A stretch of 64,000 nt of DNA from Homarus americanus (Eukaryota; Arthropoda; Malacostraca; Decapoda; Nephropidae): the NCBI RefSeq assembly GCF_018991925.1, contig NW_024744357.1, positions 2,014,492 to 2,078,491 on the forward strand. Direction: 5' to 3'. The notes below the pieces were generated by a model. That model did not search any database. It worked only from the letters and a program-made list of their open reading frames with translations, and was not told the DNA's origin. Below, piece by piece: positions 1 through 11,075 of the stretch. A program made the position numbers and the translations under genes. Position 1 is the stretch's first letter; each line of letters begins with the position of its first letter.

Positions 1-708
1 AAACTTTTTCCACTGTATGAGTCAATTATAAAACCTACAATCTTAAATTTCCAGCAATTCATTGATAGTTGTGCAGTGTTGAAAATGTACAGGTGTTTTT
101 TTAAACGTTGTCATTAATAAACTGTTTATTTATAGTACAGGACATAATTCGATATTGTGTTAATTTGGCACTGTCAAGTCCTATAAATTGACCCAAAAAC
201 TAGCGAGCACAATACAGTATAAGATGTGAAAAAGTATTGTTACTGCCAACTGTTACAAACTTCTAAATACCGGGATGTTCTTTATATCACTACAGTACTA
301 AAATAGTAGCCTGTTAAAAAATCTACAATAAAGTGCGTTGGTTAAATGTTTGCGATAGTTTTGGGATCTTATTAAAAATTTGGACTGGGTTAGATTTTGT
401 TAAAAAATTTGTCACTAGTATAGTTGTTTATGCTGATTCCAAGTATGCAACTAATTGTCTGCGGAAATAAATATTTTAAATTTTATTGGCGTTTGTTTGC
501 AGGAACACTGTCTGTTTTTGCTGTTGAATGAAAATGAATGACAAACCTAACGTAACCTAACCTAACCATAACCTATACAAACAATATTTTAGACAAGAAC
601 TGACCTAATGGTCGATGATTTTACCCAGGTGAGGGCAAACACCCAAAAAATTGAATAGTTGTGGAATGCTGCCAAGCGCAGAAACAACAAATAAGCCGGC
701 TTAACACA
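1..708. other. AT-rich flank, no gene seen
   Basis: No supported coding region. Around 545-572 there is a short degenerate run of CCTAA-type units, the complement of the arthropod telomere motif TTAGG. The stretch from about 355 onward is the left arm of an inverted repeat described separately. Confidence 0.6.
355..470 (+). repeat. Left arm of an inverted repeat around the retrotransposon
   Basis: A 20-base string at 367-386 (TCTTATTAAAAATTTGGACT) is found exactly, in reverse complement, at 2247-2266. Similarity continues weakly and collinearly to a shared TGCGGAAAT string near 460 and, inverted, near 2170. The arms bracket the retrotransposon fragment, so it may have inserted into an older foldback or inverted-repeat element. 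Confidence 0.55.
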
Positions 709-2040
709 ATTGCTCAAAGTATTGGATATTTGGACCCATATTCTGGAACGGGGTGGTAATGTCGACAATATTTACCTAGGTTTTGCCAAGGCTTTCGACA
801 GTGCACCCCACGAAAGGCTGAAAATCAAACTGGAAGGGTACGGAATTCGGGGAACTGTCCTAGCGTGGATAGAAGACTTTCTACATGACCGCAAGCAGTG
901 TGTGGTGATTAATGGCACGAAATGTCATCTGTACCTGTCACAAGTGGGGTACCACAGGGCAGTGCATTGGGCCCGCTGTTTGTTTCATAAATGACATGCC
1001 TGACGTTGTACACTCCTCCATACAAATGTTTGCCGATGACGCAAAGTTATTTCGGGAAATTAAGAACCAAGCGGACAGTGAAGAGCTGCAGAAGGACCTC
1101 TGTGGGCTCCAGGAATGGTCGAAGAAATGGCTGCTGAGATTCAATGTCACGAAGTGTAAGAGGATGCACCTGGGGCGTACCAACGGTAAGGAGGCGTATC
1201 ATATGTCCCAACGGGATGAAGAAACTGCACTAGTTGAAACTGTATGTGAGAAGGACATAGGTGTGTATGTTGACAATGAGCTGAAGTTCTCGGGCCATTG
1301 CGATAGGAAGGTAAATCAGGCAAATAAATTATTGGGTCTTCCAAGAAGGTCGTTCAGATATCTAGACGGTCCGTCCCTCGTAACGATCTTCAGGAGTGAA
1401 GTGCTTCCCCATCTGGAGTACTGTCACCCCGTCTGGTCCCCGAGATATGCTAGGGACTGTCAGTGGTTGAAAATGTTGAAAGGAGGGCCACCAGACTGGT
1501 GCCTGCACTTCGGCACCTCAGCTACCCTGAGAGATTGGAGAGCCTGAACTTGCCTAGCTTATACTGCAGACGGGCAAGTGGGAACCTAATAGAGGTGTAT
1601 AAGCATCTCAGGGGGCACTACTCAGTCGAGTGTCCTTACTTGGAGCTGGCGGACGCTCGCCCCACAAGGGGTCACAACTCAAGATTGAAGAAGCCGCAAG
1701 TCCAGAAAACTGTGAGGGCAAACTTTTTCGGAGTGAGGGTTGTAAACTCTTCGAACAATCTACCAGAGAGTGTTGTGACGGCACCTAGTGTGAGCTCTTT
1801 CAAGACAAGACTTGACCAACACTGGAGCGGGTTCAGGTACATTCAGGAGCCGGTGCATGCACAGTATTTGCCAACAGTGCGTGACGGAGACGTGACTGAT
1901 CGCCCGGGCGGCTAGCGAGCCGATCTTTTGGTGAAGAAGATAAATGAAAAGGAAAAGTAATCAGAGATGTGACCGATCGCCCAAGCGGCTAACAAGCCGA
2001 TCAGTGGTGAAGAGGATAAAAGTAAAAGTATTCATCACCA
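709..2040 (+). mobile_element. Decayed non-LTR retrotransposon (CR1/Jockey-like), reverse transcriptase part
   Basis: Three reading frames must be combined to read one reverse transcriptase, so this copy is dead. The first frame (from 710) shows motif A as LGFAKAFDSAPHERL followed by KLEGYGI; the usual LDF is LGF here, so the first aspartate is lost. Motif B (GVPQGS-like) lies near 945-975 in another frame that hits a stop. The frame from about 985 has INDMPDVV, then the FADDAKLF catalytic box (motif C). A last shift near 1463 opens the C-terminal part with RRATRLVPALRHLSYPERL, NLIEVYKHLRGHYSVE and RVVNSSNNLPESVV, which is typical of CR1/Jockey-group elements. The 5' part of the element (endonuclease, ORF1) is missing. 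A shorter sister copy lies at 15117-15600. The clade is inferred from motifs only. Confidence 0.85.
1895..2036 (+). repeat. Tandem duplication of the retrotransposon 3' tail
   Basis: Two tail-like blocks lie side by side, about 75 bases apart. Each contains GTGAC/TGATCGCCC, a GGCTA-AGCCGATC block and then GGTGAAGA-GATAAA, and ends in A/G-rich sequence (AAAAGTAAAAG). The sister copy at 15117-15600 carries a single similar tail. Confidence 0.65.
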
Positions 2041-2164
2041 AATGTTGGACGGGTACCCGTGCGAGTTGTGGCGCCAGCGTCACTGAGGGCAAAATTTTTA
2101 CAAGCTTATGTTAAGCATGATTGGCCAGCACTTCTGATCCAAAGACCTGTAAGTCACAAATAAA

Positions 2165-2290
2165 ACATTTCCGCAAAACATGGGTTTTACATTTAAAATC
2201 GGCACGAAAAACTGCACCTTTAAAGCAAGTTTAAAAAATTTAGAACAGTCCAAATTTTTAATAAGACCCTAGTTTTGTTCATATTAAATA
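2165..2290 (-). repeat. Right arm of the inverted repeat
   Basis: Reverse complement partner of the arm at 355-470. The best block is 2247-2266, exact over 20 bases. Outside it the match is partial. Confidence 0.55.
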
Positions 2291-2515
2291 GTGGGGTATT
2301 TTCGGTTTCTTGTAGGCCTACTGTGACTATACAAATATGAAAATATGTTTTTCAGTGGAGATTTTCTTGTTGATCCCAAATAATCTATTTATTTTTTATT
2401 TTTGGGGAGAAATAATTTTTGAAAAAGGTTTACAGTATTATTTTTATTAGAGTGGGTTAGGTTAGGTAATATTATATTTTTGGAATCGGCAGAAAATCTA
2501 CATTCAGAAACATAC

Positions 2516-2561
<46 letters not shown>

Positions 2562-3960
2562 TTGGACACGATAGAGGTAAAAATGATGTAAAGCTGTAGC
2601 TACCACCATCGCTCTTACTGAAGAACCAAAGGAAGAATATTCCCGGATTAAGTACAGTATGCAAATAAATACATTTTACTGCAAAATAATCAATGTGTTA
2701 CTTTGAGAAATTACCCCAAGATTTCTAAAGTTGGATATCAATATCCTACTGACTATATATAAACTGTTTATTTTTTTTAATACTTTGGTTTTATCGCATA
2801 ATATCATGTAAGGCCCAATGGGATGGTGTTTGCTAATCCCGTCATTTGGCGATGACACCGTCACGGAGGATCAAAAAATTTCAGTGAGTGGGCAACCCTT
2901 ATACAGTAAAGAATTAGAATCCTTGTATAGTCTTAAAATCTGATGGAGCTGAATTATTTATAGTCTGGAGAACTATCCTCGTAACTGGAGACGTTACCAC
3001 ACGCCGGACTTGCTGCCTTAAGCTAGAAGACGAAAATAACCTCTAAAATACCATCATAATGACACTAGACTGCCTGAACTGGATGTTGTTCTCGATCTCT
3101 CTTTTGCTTAGCCATATGATACAGGACTTCTAAGAACCTTAAGTTAAATTTTCCTGAAACTAGTGTTGTAAGAGTGCTTCTAACACGCTCACTTAGGCGA
3201 TGGACCAAAGATGGTTATCGAAGTTGCGCTAAAGAATTCACTATAACTGTGTTTCTGTTCTCTAATATCCAGCTAAAGGAAACTAATTACTTTACGGACT
3301 TTTGAGAATCTGCCCTTGTTCCTACAACGCTAATGTTAATAGACAATAATTATTTTTACCACGAAGCAACTGATCGAGTCGACAACTTAAAATGATGTGT
3401 AATAATTATCTCCTAAGGTAAACCAGTTTAAAGTGGGAGTATATTATTTGGTTAATCTGTTTACCTTGGCACCATCATCTCGCCATTTAAGATTCTTCCC
3501 CACACGTTTGTACACCTTGTTGAATGTTATTCCAAGAGCAGGAGTCCAAGGAAAAGTGTGTTATGACGCTTTAAAGTGTACCGTAGTTGGTAGCTAACAG
3601 GGAGCGCTATACAGTATAGACTTATAATACCGACCCTCCACCATTTGGTTTAATGGTTACATTCCGATATTCACAAGGGGACTGTCATCTATGGCATATC
3701 CGTAATCTTAGTGTCTCTACTTCCACTGTGATAGCTCTACTCCAGTAATTAGAACACCCCATCCCCCCCACAACCATCGAAAACATAGAACTTCTCAGGG
3801 AAATTACGAATTAATTTGGCTGAGAAATTTACAATAACTGAGAAAACAAGGTAGCTAAAGTGAACTGCGCCGATAAGGACCTTCCTCCTGGAGCCACAAT
3901 CCATATCTGGTGGTGGTGAGGCGAAAGCTCTCGAGAGGGTCTCAAAACACCCTTCACTTG
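2291..3960. other. Intergenic sequence without recognisable gene
   Basis: Contains a short TTAGG-like run near 2452-2466 and a (TA)n tract at 2519-2557. The rest has frequent stops in all frames and no motif I recognise. Confidence 0.55.
2519..2557. repeat. (TA)n microsatellite
   Basis: Uninterrupted alternating TA. Confidence 0.95.
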
Positions 3961-6900
3961 GTCGTGTCAGTCCTCCCTCCTTCCTACTAGCCATCCTTCT
4001 TTCCCACCAACCTTCCTTCTCATCAGCCCTCCCTCCCACAAGTCTTCCCTCCCTCCCTCCCTCCTACCAACCCTACCTTCTGCCAACCCTCCTCACCAGC
4101 CCTCCCTCCCACCAGCTTTCCCTCCCACAGCCCCTCCCTTCCCACCAGCCTCCCACAGCCTGCCTCAGCCTCTCCTCCCACCAGCCTTCCCCTCAGCCCT
4201 CCTCCCACCAGCTCCTCCCCAGCCCTCCAGCTCCCACCAGCCCCCTCCCCACTCCAGCCAGCCCTCCCTCCCTCCCTCCCACCAGCCTTCCCTCCCACCA
4301 GCCACCCTCCCACTCCCCCCCTCCCACCAGCCCCTCCCTCCCACCAGCCTCCTCCCACCAGCCCTCCCTCCCACCAGCCTCCTCTCCCACCAGCCCTCCC
4401 CCACCAGCCCTCCCTCCCCCTCCCACCAGCCCCCTCTCCCCACCCCCCACCCCCTCCCTCCCCCCACCGGCCCTCCCTCCCACCAGCTCCCTCCCACCAG
4501 CCTCCCTCCCACCAGCCTTCCCTCCCACCTCAGCCTTCCTCCCAGCACCAGCCCTCCCTCTCCCACTGGCCAGCCTTCCCTCCCACCAGCCCTCCCCTCC
4601 CAGCCCCTCCCTCCCAGCCTTTCCTCCCACCACAGCCCTCCCTCCCACCAGCCTTCCCTCCCACCAGCCCTCCCCTCCCACCAGCCCTCCCTCCCACCCC
4701 TCCCTCCCAGCCTTCCTCAGCCCTCCCTCCACCAGCCCTCCTCCCCCACCAGCCTTTCCCTCCCACCAGCCCTCCTCCTCCCAGCCTTCCTCTCCCACAG
4801 CCCTCCTCCCACTGGCCCTCAGCCACCGGCCTCCCTCCCACCAGCCTTCCTCCCACCACAGCCCCTCCCTCCCACCCAGCCTTCCTCCCACCTCCCCCTC
4901 CCACCTCAGCCCTCCCTCCCACCCACAGCCTCCCTCCCACCACCAGCCTTCCCTTCCTCCCACCAGCCTTCCCTCCCACCGCCCTCCCTCTCACCGGCCC
5001 TCCCTCCCACCAGCCTCCCACCTTCAGCCTTCCTCCCACCACAGCCCTCCCACCACAGCCTCTTCCTCCACCAGCCCTCCTCCCACCAGCCTTCTCCCAC
5101 CAGCCTTCCCTCCCACCTCAGCCTTCCCCTCCCACTGGCCCTCCCTCTCACCTCGGCCCCCCCACCACCTTTCCCTCCCACTGGCCTCCCTCCCACCGGC
5201 TCCCACTTCAGCCTTCCTCCCACCAGCCTTCCCTCCCACCAGCCTTCCTCCCACCTTCCTCCCTCTCCCAGCCCCCAGCCTTCCCTCCCTACCAGCCCTC
5301 CCTCCCACACCACACAGCCTTCCTCCCACCAGACTTCACCTCAGCCTCCCTCCCACTCCCACCAGCCTTCCCTCCCACCAGCCTTCCCCTCTCCCACCAG
5401 CCAGCCTCCTCCTCCCACCAGCCTTCCCTCCCCAGCCTTCCTCCCACCAGCCCTCCCTCCCACCAGCCCCTCCCCCACCAGCCTCCCCCACTCCACCAGC
5501 CCTCCTCCCTCCCTCCTCACCCTCTCACTAGCCTTCCGCCCTCCCCTCCCACAGCCTTCCCTCCCACCAGCCCTCCCTCCCACCAGCCTTCCCTCCCACT
5601 GGCTCCCTCAGCCTCCCACCCTCCCCCAGCCTCAGCTCCCACCAGCCCTCCCTCTCACCAGCCTCCTCCCACCAGCCTCCCTCCTCAGCCCTCCCTCCCA
5701 CCAGCCTCCCTCTTCCTCCCACCAGCCTCCCTCCCCACCAGCCCTCCCTCCCACCTCAGCCTTCCTCCCACCAGCCTTCCTCTCCCCACTTTCCCCCCAG
5801 CCTCTCCCACCAGCCCTCCTCCCCACCAGCCCTCCTTCCACCAGCCTTCCCACCAGCCCTCCCACCGGCCTCCTCTCCTACCAGCCTTCCCTCACCAGCC
5901 TTCCCTCCACCAGCCTTCCCTCCCTCCCCAGCCTCCCCTCCCACCAGCCCTCCCTCCCCAGCCTTCCCTCCCACCGGCCCTCCCCTCCCACCACAGCCTT
6001 CCCTCCCAGCACCTCAGCCTTCCTCCACCAGCCTCCTCCCACTGTAGCCTCCCTCCCTCCCTCCCCTCCCACCAGCCTTCCTCTCCCACCAGCCTTCCTC
6101 TCCCACCCCTTCCCCCACCAGCTCCCACCGGCCTCCTCCCCACTGGCCCTCCCTCCCACCACAGCCTCCCCTCCCACCTCAGCCCCTCCCTCCCAGCCCT
6201 CCCTTCCCACCAACCCTCCCTCCCACCAGCCTTCCTCCCACCAGCCCTCCCTCCCCACCAGCCTTCCTCCCACCACCTCTTCCCTCCCACCAGCCTTCCC
6301 TCCCCAGCCTCCCTCCCACCAGCCCTCCCACCTCCCTCCCTCCCCACCAGCCTTGGTACAGACTTCCTCCCTCCCACCAGCCTTCCTCCCACCCAGCCTT
6401 CCCTCCCACCAGCCTTCCCTCCCACCAGCCTTGCCTCCCACCAGCCTCCCTCCACCAGCCTTACCTCCCACCAGCCTTCCCTCCCACCCTCCTTCTCCAG
6501 CCCTCACCTCCTCCCACCTCACAGCCTCCCTCCCACCAGCATTATCTCCTCCCTCCCACCACACCTCCCTCCTCCCCTCCCTCCCACCACAGCCCCTTCC
6601 CACCTCCCTCCCTTCCCACCAGCCCTCCCTCCCACCAGCCCTCCCTCCCACCTGTAGCCCTCCTCCCAACCCTTCCCTCTCCCACCAGCTCCTCCCTCCC
6701 ACCTCAGTTTCCCTCCTCCCACCAGCCCTCCCTCCCACCTCTCCCTCTCCCACAGCCCTCCTCCCTCCCACCAGCCTTCCTCCCACTCAGCCCTCCCTCC
6801 CACCAGCCCTCCCTCCCACCAGCCCTCCTCCCACTCCTTTCCCCCCAGCCCCTCCCTCCCACCAGCCTTTTCCTCCCACCTTCTCCCACCAGCCCTCCCT

Positions 6901-8530
6901 CCCACCAGCCTTCCCTCCCACCTCCCTCCCACCAGCTTTTACTCCCACCAGACTTCCTCCCACCAGACTTCCTCACCAACCTTCCCTCCTGCACCAGCCT
7001 TCCCTCCCACCAGCCTTCCTCCCACCAGACTTCCCTCCTCCCACCTCCTCAGCCTTCCCTCCTTGCCAGCATTACCTCCCACCAGCCTTCCTCCCACCAG
7101 CCCTCCTCTCCCCACCAACCTTCCCCTCCCACCCTCACCTTCCCTCCCACCAGCCCTCCCTCCCACCAGCCCTCCCTCCTTCCCTCCCCTCCCTCCCTCC
7201 TCACCAGCCCTCCCTCCCACCTCAGCCCTCACTCCCACCAGCCTTCTCTCCCTCCCACCAGCCTCTCCCTCCCACCAGCCTTCCCTCCCACCAGCCCTCC
7301 CTTCCACCCTCAGCCTTCCATCCCACCAGCCTCCCTCCCACCAGCCTCCCTCCCACCAGCCTCCCTCCCACCAGCCTCCCTCCCACCAGCCCTCCTCCCA
7401 CCAGCCCCTCCTCCCACCGGCCCTCCCTCCAGCCCTCCCTCCCACCAGCCTCTCCCACCCTCCTCCCACCGGCCCTCCCACCGGCCCCACTCCCACCCAC
7501 CGGCCCTCCTCTCCCACCGGCCCTCCTCTCCACTGGGGTCCCCTCCCTCCCACCAGCCCTCCTCCCACCAGCCCTCCCCTCTCCCACCAGCCTTCCCTCC
7601 TGCACCAGCCCTCCTCTCCCACCAGCCCTCCTCCCACCAGCCTCCCACCAGCCCTCCCCTCCCACCACCAGCCTTACTCCCTCCCACCAGCCCTCCCTCC
7701 CACCAGCCCTCCCTCCCACCAGCCCTCCTTCCACCAGCCCTCCCTTCCACCAGCCCTCCCTCCCACCAGCCCTCCTCCCCACCAGCCTTTACTCTCCCCC
7801 CAGCCCCCTCCCACCAGCCCTCCTCCCACCTCAGCCCTCCCTCCCACCAGCCTTACCTCCCCAACACAGCCCTCCCTCCCACCACCAGCCTCCCCACCAG
7901 CCCTCCCTCCCACCAGCCTCCCTCCCTCCCACCAGCCCTCCCTCCCACCCTCCTCACCAGCCCTCCCTCCCTTACCTCCCCCCTCCCTCCCACCTCAGCC
8001 CTCCCTCCCACCAGCCCCCTCCCACCACAGCCTCCTCCCACCAGCCCTCCCTCCCACCAGCCCCTCCTCCCACCACAGCCTCCTCTCCCACCTCAGCCCT
8101 CCCTCACCAGCCCTCCTCCCACCAGCCTTCCCTCCTCCACTCAGCCCTCCCTCCCACCTCCCACCAGCCCTCCCTCCCACCAGCCCTCCCTCCCACCAGC
8201 CCTCCCTCCCACCAGCTCAGCCCTCCCTCCCACCAGCCCTCCTCCTCCCTCCCACCTCAGCCCTCCCTCCCACCAGCCTCCCTCCCACCAGCCTTCCTCC
8301 CACCAGCCTTCCCTCCCACCAGCCTTCCCTCCCACCACCCTTCCCTCCCACCTCACCTTCCCTCCCACCCTCCCTCCCACCAGCCCTCCCTCCCACCAGC
8401 CTTCCTCCCACTCAGCCCTCCTCCCTCCCACCAGCCTTCCTCCCACCAGCCTCCTCCCCACCCAGCCTTCCCCTCCCACCAGCCCTCCCACACCTCCCTC
8501 CCACCAGCCCTCCCTCCCACCAGACCAAAC
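3960..8530 (+). repeat. Large C-rich minisatellite, 15-16 base unit
   Basis: About 4.5 kb of near-pure pyrimidine sequence on this strand, built from CCCTCCCTCCCACCAG and its variants (CCTTCCCTCCCACCAG, one-base-shorter CCTTCCTCCCACCAG, and copies with CCACAG, CCTCAG or CCACCGG). Span divided by period suggests some 280 units. The complementary strand is G-rich with closely spaced GGG runs, so quadruplex or triplex formation is plausible. The junction CCACCAGC is the complement of GCTGGTGG, the E. coli Chi octamer, and it recurs in many units. Long open frames on both strands (one over 700 codons) come from the absence of stop triplets in the unit. They are proline/serine or glycine/tryptophan monotony with no domain, and I do not call them genes. 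Confidence 0.97.
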
Positions 8531-9415
8531 TCCGAATAAAAAGTAACCAAGGTTCTGATCAAATCTATCCCAACCCACTTCCTTATTTTAACCAAACTCC
8601 GACAATACACTATTTAAACGTAACCAGAATCCTAACCTAACCTATCCACACTGACAAACTTTTAACCTAATTTAATTGAATCAAACTCGTAACCTAAACT
8701 ATTCTAACCAAACCTCATACCTTAACAACATTAACTAAACTTCTAACTTAACCTATGCCAACCAAACTCCTAGCCTAAATTAAGGTTACCCAAACTCCTA
8801 GCCTAAATTAAGGTTACCCAAACTCCTAGCCTAAATTAAGGTTACCCAAACTCCTAGCCTAAATTAAGGTACCCAAACTCCTAGCCTAAATTAAGGTACC
8901 CAAGCTCCTAGCCTAAATTAAGGTACCCAAGCTCCTAGCCTAAATTAAGGTTACCCAAACTCCTAGCCTAAATTAAGGTTACCCAAACTCCTAGCCTAAA
9001 TTAAGGTACCCAAGCTCCTAGCCTAAATTAAGGTACCCAAGCTCCTAGCCTAAATTAAGGTACCCAAGCTCCTAGCCTAAATTAAGGTACCCAAACTCCT
9101 AGCCTAAATTAAGGTACCCAAACTCCTAGCCTAAATTTTGCTTACCAAATTCCTAACTTAACCTATGCTAACCAAACTCCTAGGCTATTCAAACTAACTT
9201 CTAGACTAACCTAACCAAACTCCTTACATAAACTATTCTAACAAAGCACTTAACCTAATATATAATAATAAACCTCCTGACCTAAGCTATGAGTCAAACT
9301 AACCTATACTAACCAAACACTTAACTTAATCTATGAGTCAAACTAACCTAGGCTATGATAACCAAACTCCTAACCTAACCTAAGATACCCAAATTCTTAA
9401 AATAACCCAAGCTAT
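8531..9415 (+). repeat. Degenerate AACCAAACTCCTAACCTAA-type satellite region
   Basis: Loose repeats of AACC(A)AAACTCCTAACCTAA with CCTATGCTAACC linkers, rich in CCTAA. They flank and include the ordered 27-28 base array in the middle. The CCTAA content resembles the arthropod telomere repeat complement but is not a pure telomere array. Confidence 0.8.
8760..9138 (+). repeat. Ordered minisatellite, 27-28 base unit, about 14 copies
   Basis: The unit begins CCAAACTCCTAGCCTAAATT and ends AAGGTTAC; many copies have GGTAC instead of GGTTAC, giving a 27-base form, and several have CAAGCTCC instead of CAAACTCC. Copies are nearly identical, unlike the flanking degenerate units, so this array looks recently expanded. 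Confidence 0.95.
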
Positions 9416-10379
9416 GTATTATAGAAAAATAACAGAAATGATGAGAAGAAGAATATTTTCATCAGACAATCGATGTCACCTGCATCATTCGGCTGCAACC
9501 TGCAACTTGCACATTTACCCATGCTGCTCGTAAAACTTATGGTGCCACATATAACAAGGTATTAAATATTTTCAATAGCCTAATATGTATTGTTTTTCTC
9601 GTTAACAGTCAACTTAACTTTATCTGCCCTGGATATGGTTAGAAATTGTTATTGTTATTTACTTTTCCTTATTTTCTATATACAGTACTGTACTGTAGAT
9701 GTATTCAGAGTCACATTCACCTACATCCTTAACTATAGATCAACCCATCAGAGAGTTGCTGAAACAAGCATCAAACTTGGTGTGATTTTTCCAAAGTCTC
9801 ATGTTTAAGTCAAGTTACTCGTTCTTGGACAAAAAAATCTAAAAAAATCCCGCTTTAGTTGTGGCATTCAGTGCATAGGATTTATTTTTTGAAGGGATGG
9901 AACAACTGGAGTTCTCTCTGAAATTGTAGGGTGTTAGCTTTAGTGGTGCCACAACAGTGCCATGACATTTAATAATGTACTGTACTACACTGCACTACAT
10001 GGGTACTATCGTGAGATGCAACATAAGACCAGAACACTCCATACACAGGTGGACAATATGCATGCACTGTATGCAAAAAACATGACCTAACAGTAAATTC
10101 AACTGTCGCCAACTGTTATTTAACAATACATATACATTATGATGATGACAAGACATGTAGAGGGGTAAATGGTTGTGAGAGACTGTGTGAGAGTGGGAGT
10201 GATCCCTAGTGACAACACAACCCTACTGTCTCTCCTCTAACTCCGTCCTGCCCTCACTGGCCCCTTCAACTGCTCATATTTAGGACAGCTGCCTAGAAAC
10301 TTTATATTTTATATATTCTATTGATATGATTGGTCAGCAGTGCAACATTGAAGGCTTTTAGTTATAAAATCATGTTTCA
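9416..10379. other. Upstream region of the transporter gene, no gene seen
   Basis: AT-rich sequence with short open frames only and no recognisable motif. TACAGTA/TACTGTA strings are frequent (for example 9691-9707 and near 9977). Confidence 0.5.
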
Positions 10380-10584
10380 CTCACTTGGCAGCCAGCCTCT
10401 TGTGTGATCCACTCTGTCAATGTCTGGTCTTCAGGTACCAGTGGCCAGGTCTGTAAGCACAAGAGTTCAAGTAGAGTACGGTAGAGTAGTAGCAAGTGAT
10501 GTAGTGTGTTTCATACTGTCATTACAAATTAAGGATAATCAGCATGATAACGAAACCAAAAAAAGCAGCCTTTTAAAATGACAG
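10380..10584 (+). promoter_or_regulatory. Possible 5' untranslated exon of the transporter
   Basis: This less AT-rich block ends in AAAATGACAG followed by GTAAAT, a reasonable donor, 234 bases before the first coding exon. It cannot be a coding start as it stands. The ATG at 10544 meets an in-frame TAA at 10574, and the ATG at 10578 would leave the exon in phase 1 while the next exon needs phase 0. A non-coding leader exon is possible. No clear TATA box or initiator could be supported. Confidence 0.2.
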
Positions 10585-10710
10585 GTAAATTACTTGTTAC
10601 TGTTGTCCAACTTTTGAGCTGTTTTACACGGATTGAGAGCTACAAAAGGTACTTCTGAATTCATTGGGTGAGGCTTACAGTGTCAAAGTTAACGCTTGAA
10701 GGGATAGTCC

Positions 10711-10818
10711 GTGTATTGCGCTGATGCTATCCGCTAACAGTGAACATGTTGGTGTTATGATAGTATGTGTATTACACTGATGCTCTCCGTTAACAGTGAA
10801 CATGGTGTTTTCTTTCAG
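10711..10818 (+). repeat. 56-base tandem duplication abutting the first coding exon
   Basis: GTGTATTGCGCTGATGCTAT...CAGTGAACATG at 10711 is repeated as GTGTATTACACTGATGCTCT...CAGTGAACATG at 10767. The second copy runs into TTTTCTTTCAG, the acceptor of the first coding exon. The ATG at 10765, at the join of the two copies, is in frame with the exon. Confidence 0.85.
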
Positions 10819-11075
10819 GGTTTAACCTGCTTCTTGTGCTACGCCATCTTCGCGGCCGTGCTGGGCATGTTCCAGTTCGGCTACAACACGGGCGTCATCA
10901 ATGCTCCTCAGTCTGTGATTGAGAACTTCATTGGCGACTGCTGGAAGGAACGCTTCAATAAAAATATAGAAGGCAGCAAGCAGGACTTACTATGGTCGAT
11001 TGCTGTGTCTATATTTGCTATTGGCGGAATGATTGGTGGCATCTGCGGTGGATCTGTAGGAAATAAGTTTGGAAG
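10819..11075 (+). CDS. Glut1: Glucose transporter Glut1-like (SLC2A), coding exon A (TM1-TM2)
   Basis: First recognised coding exon of a facilitative hexose carrier of the plasma membrane. It encodes TM1 and its glucose-transporter hallmark (FGYNTGVINAPQ), the first outer loop (ENFIGDCWKERF), then TM2 (SIAVSIFAIGGMIGGICGG) and the start of the GxxxN-FGR inner-loop signature (GNKFGR). The acceptor is TTTTCTTTCAG; the donor AG/GTAAGA splits the arginine codon after two bases (phase 2). The loop between TM1 and TM2 has no N-x-S/T sequon, whereas human GLUT1 is glycosylated in that loop. The exon starts in phase 0, so the initiator lies upstream. A frame open back to an ATG at 10765 (MCITLMLS...) could supply an alternative start if transcription begins inside the intron. 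Match to arthropod Glut1 is very strong. Confidence 0.95.

Noticed and set aside
3960..8530. Functional Chi site or PRDM9-type hotspot
   Set aside because: GCTGGTGG acts with bacterial RecBCD, and the CCTCCCT hotspot motif is specific to human PRDM9; I keep only the sequence coincidence.
3749..8610. Gly/Trp/Glu-rich frames on the complementary strand
   Set aside because: Same minisatellite read on the other strand; overlapping frames of equal quality show that no frame is selected.
6353..8640. Very long open frames (over 700 and 500 codons) rich in Pro, Ser and Leu
   Set aside because: They follow from a 15-16 base repeat that contains no stop triplet; all frames on both strands are long, there is no domain, and frame changes with each 15-base unit.
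8760..9138. CRISPR array
   Set aside because: Units are contiguous with no unique spacers, and the genome is an animal's.
10544..10584. Start exon of the transporter at ATG 10544 or 10578
   Set aside because: The first has an in-frame stop, the second ends in phase 1 whereas the next exon requires phase 0.
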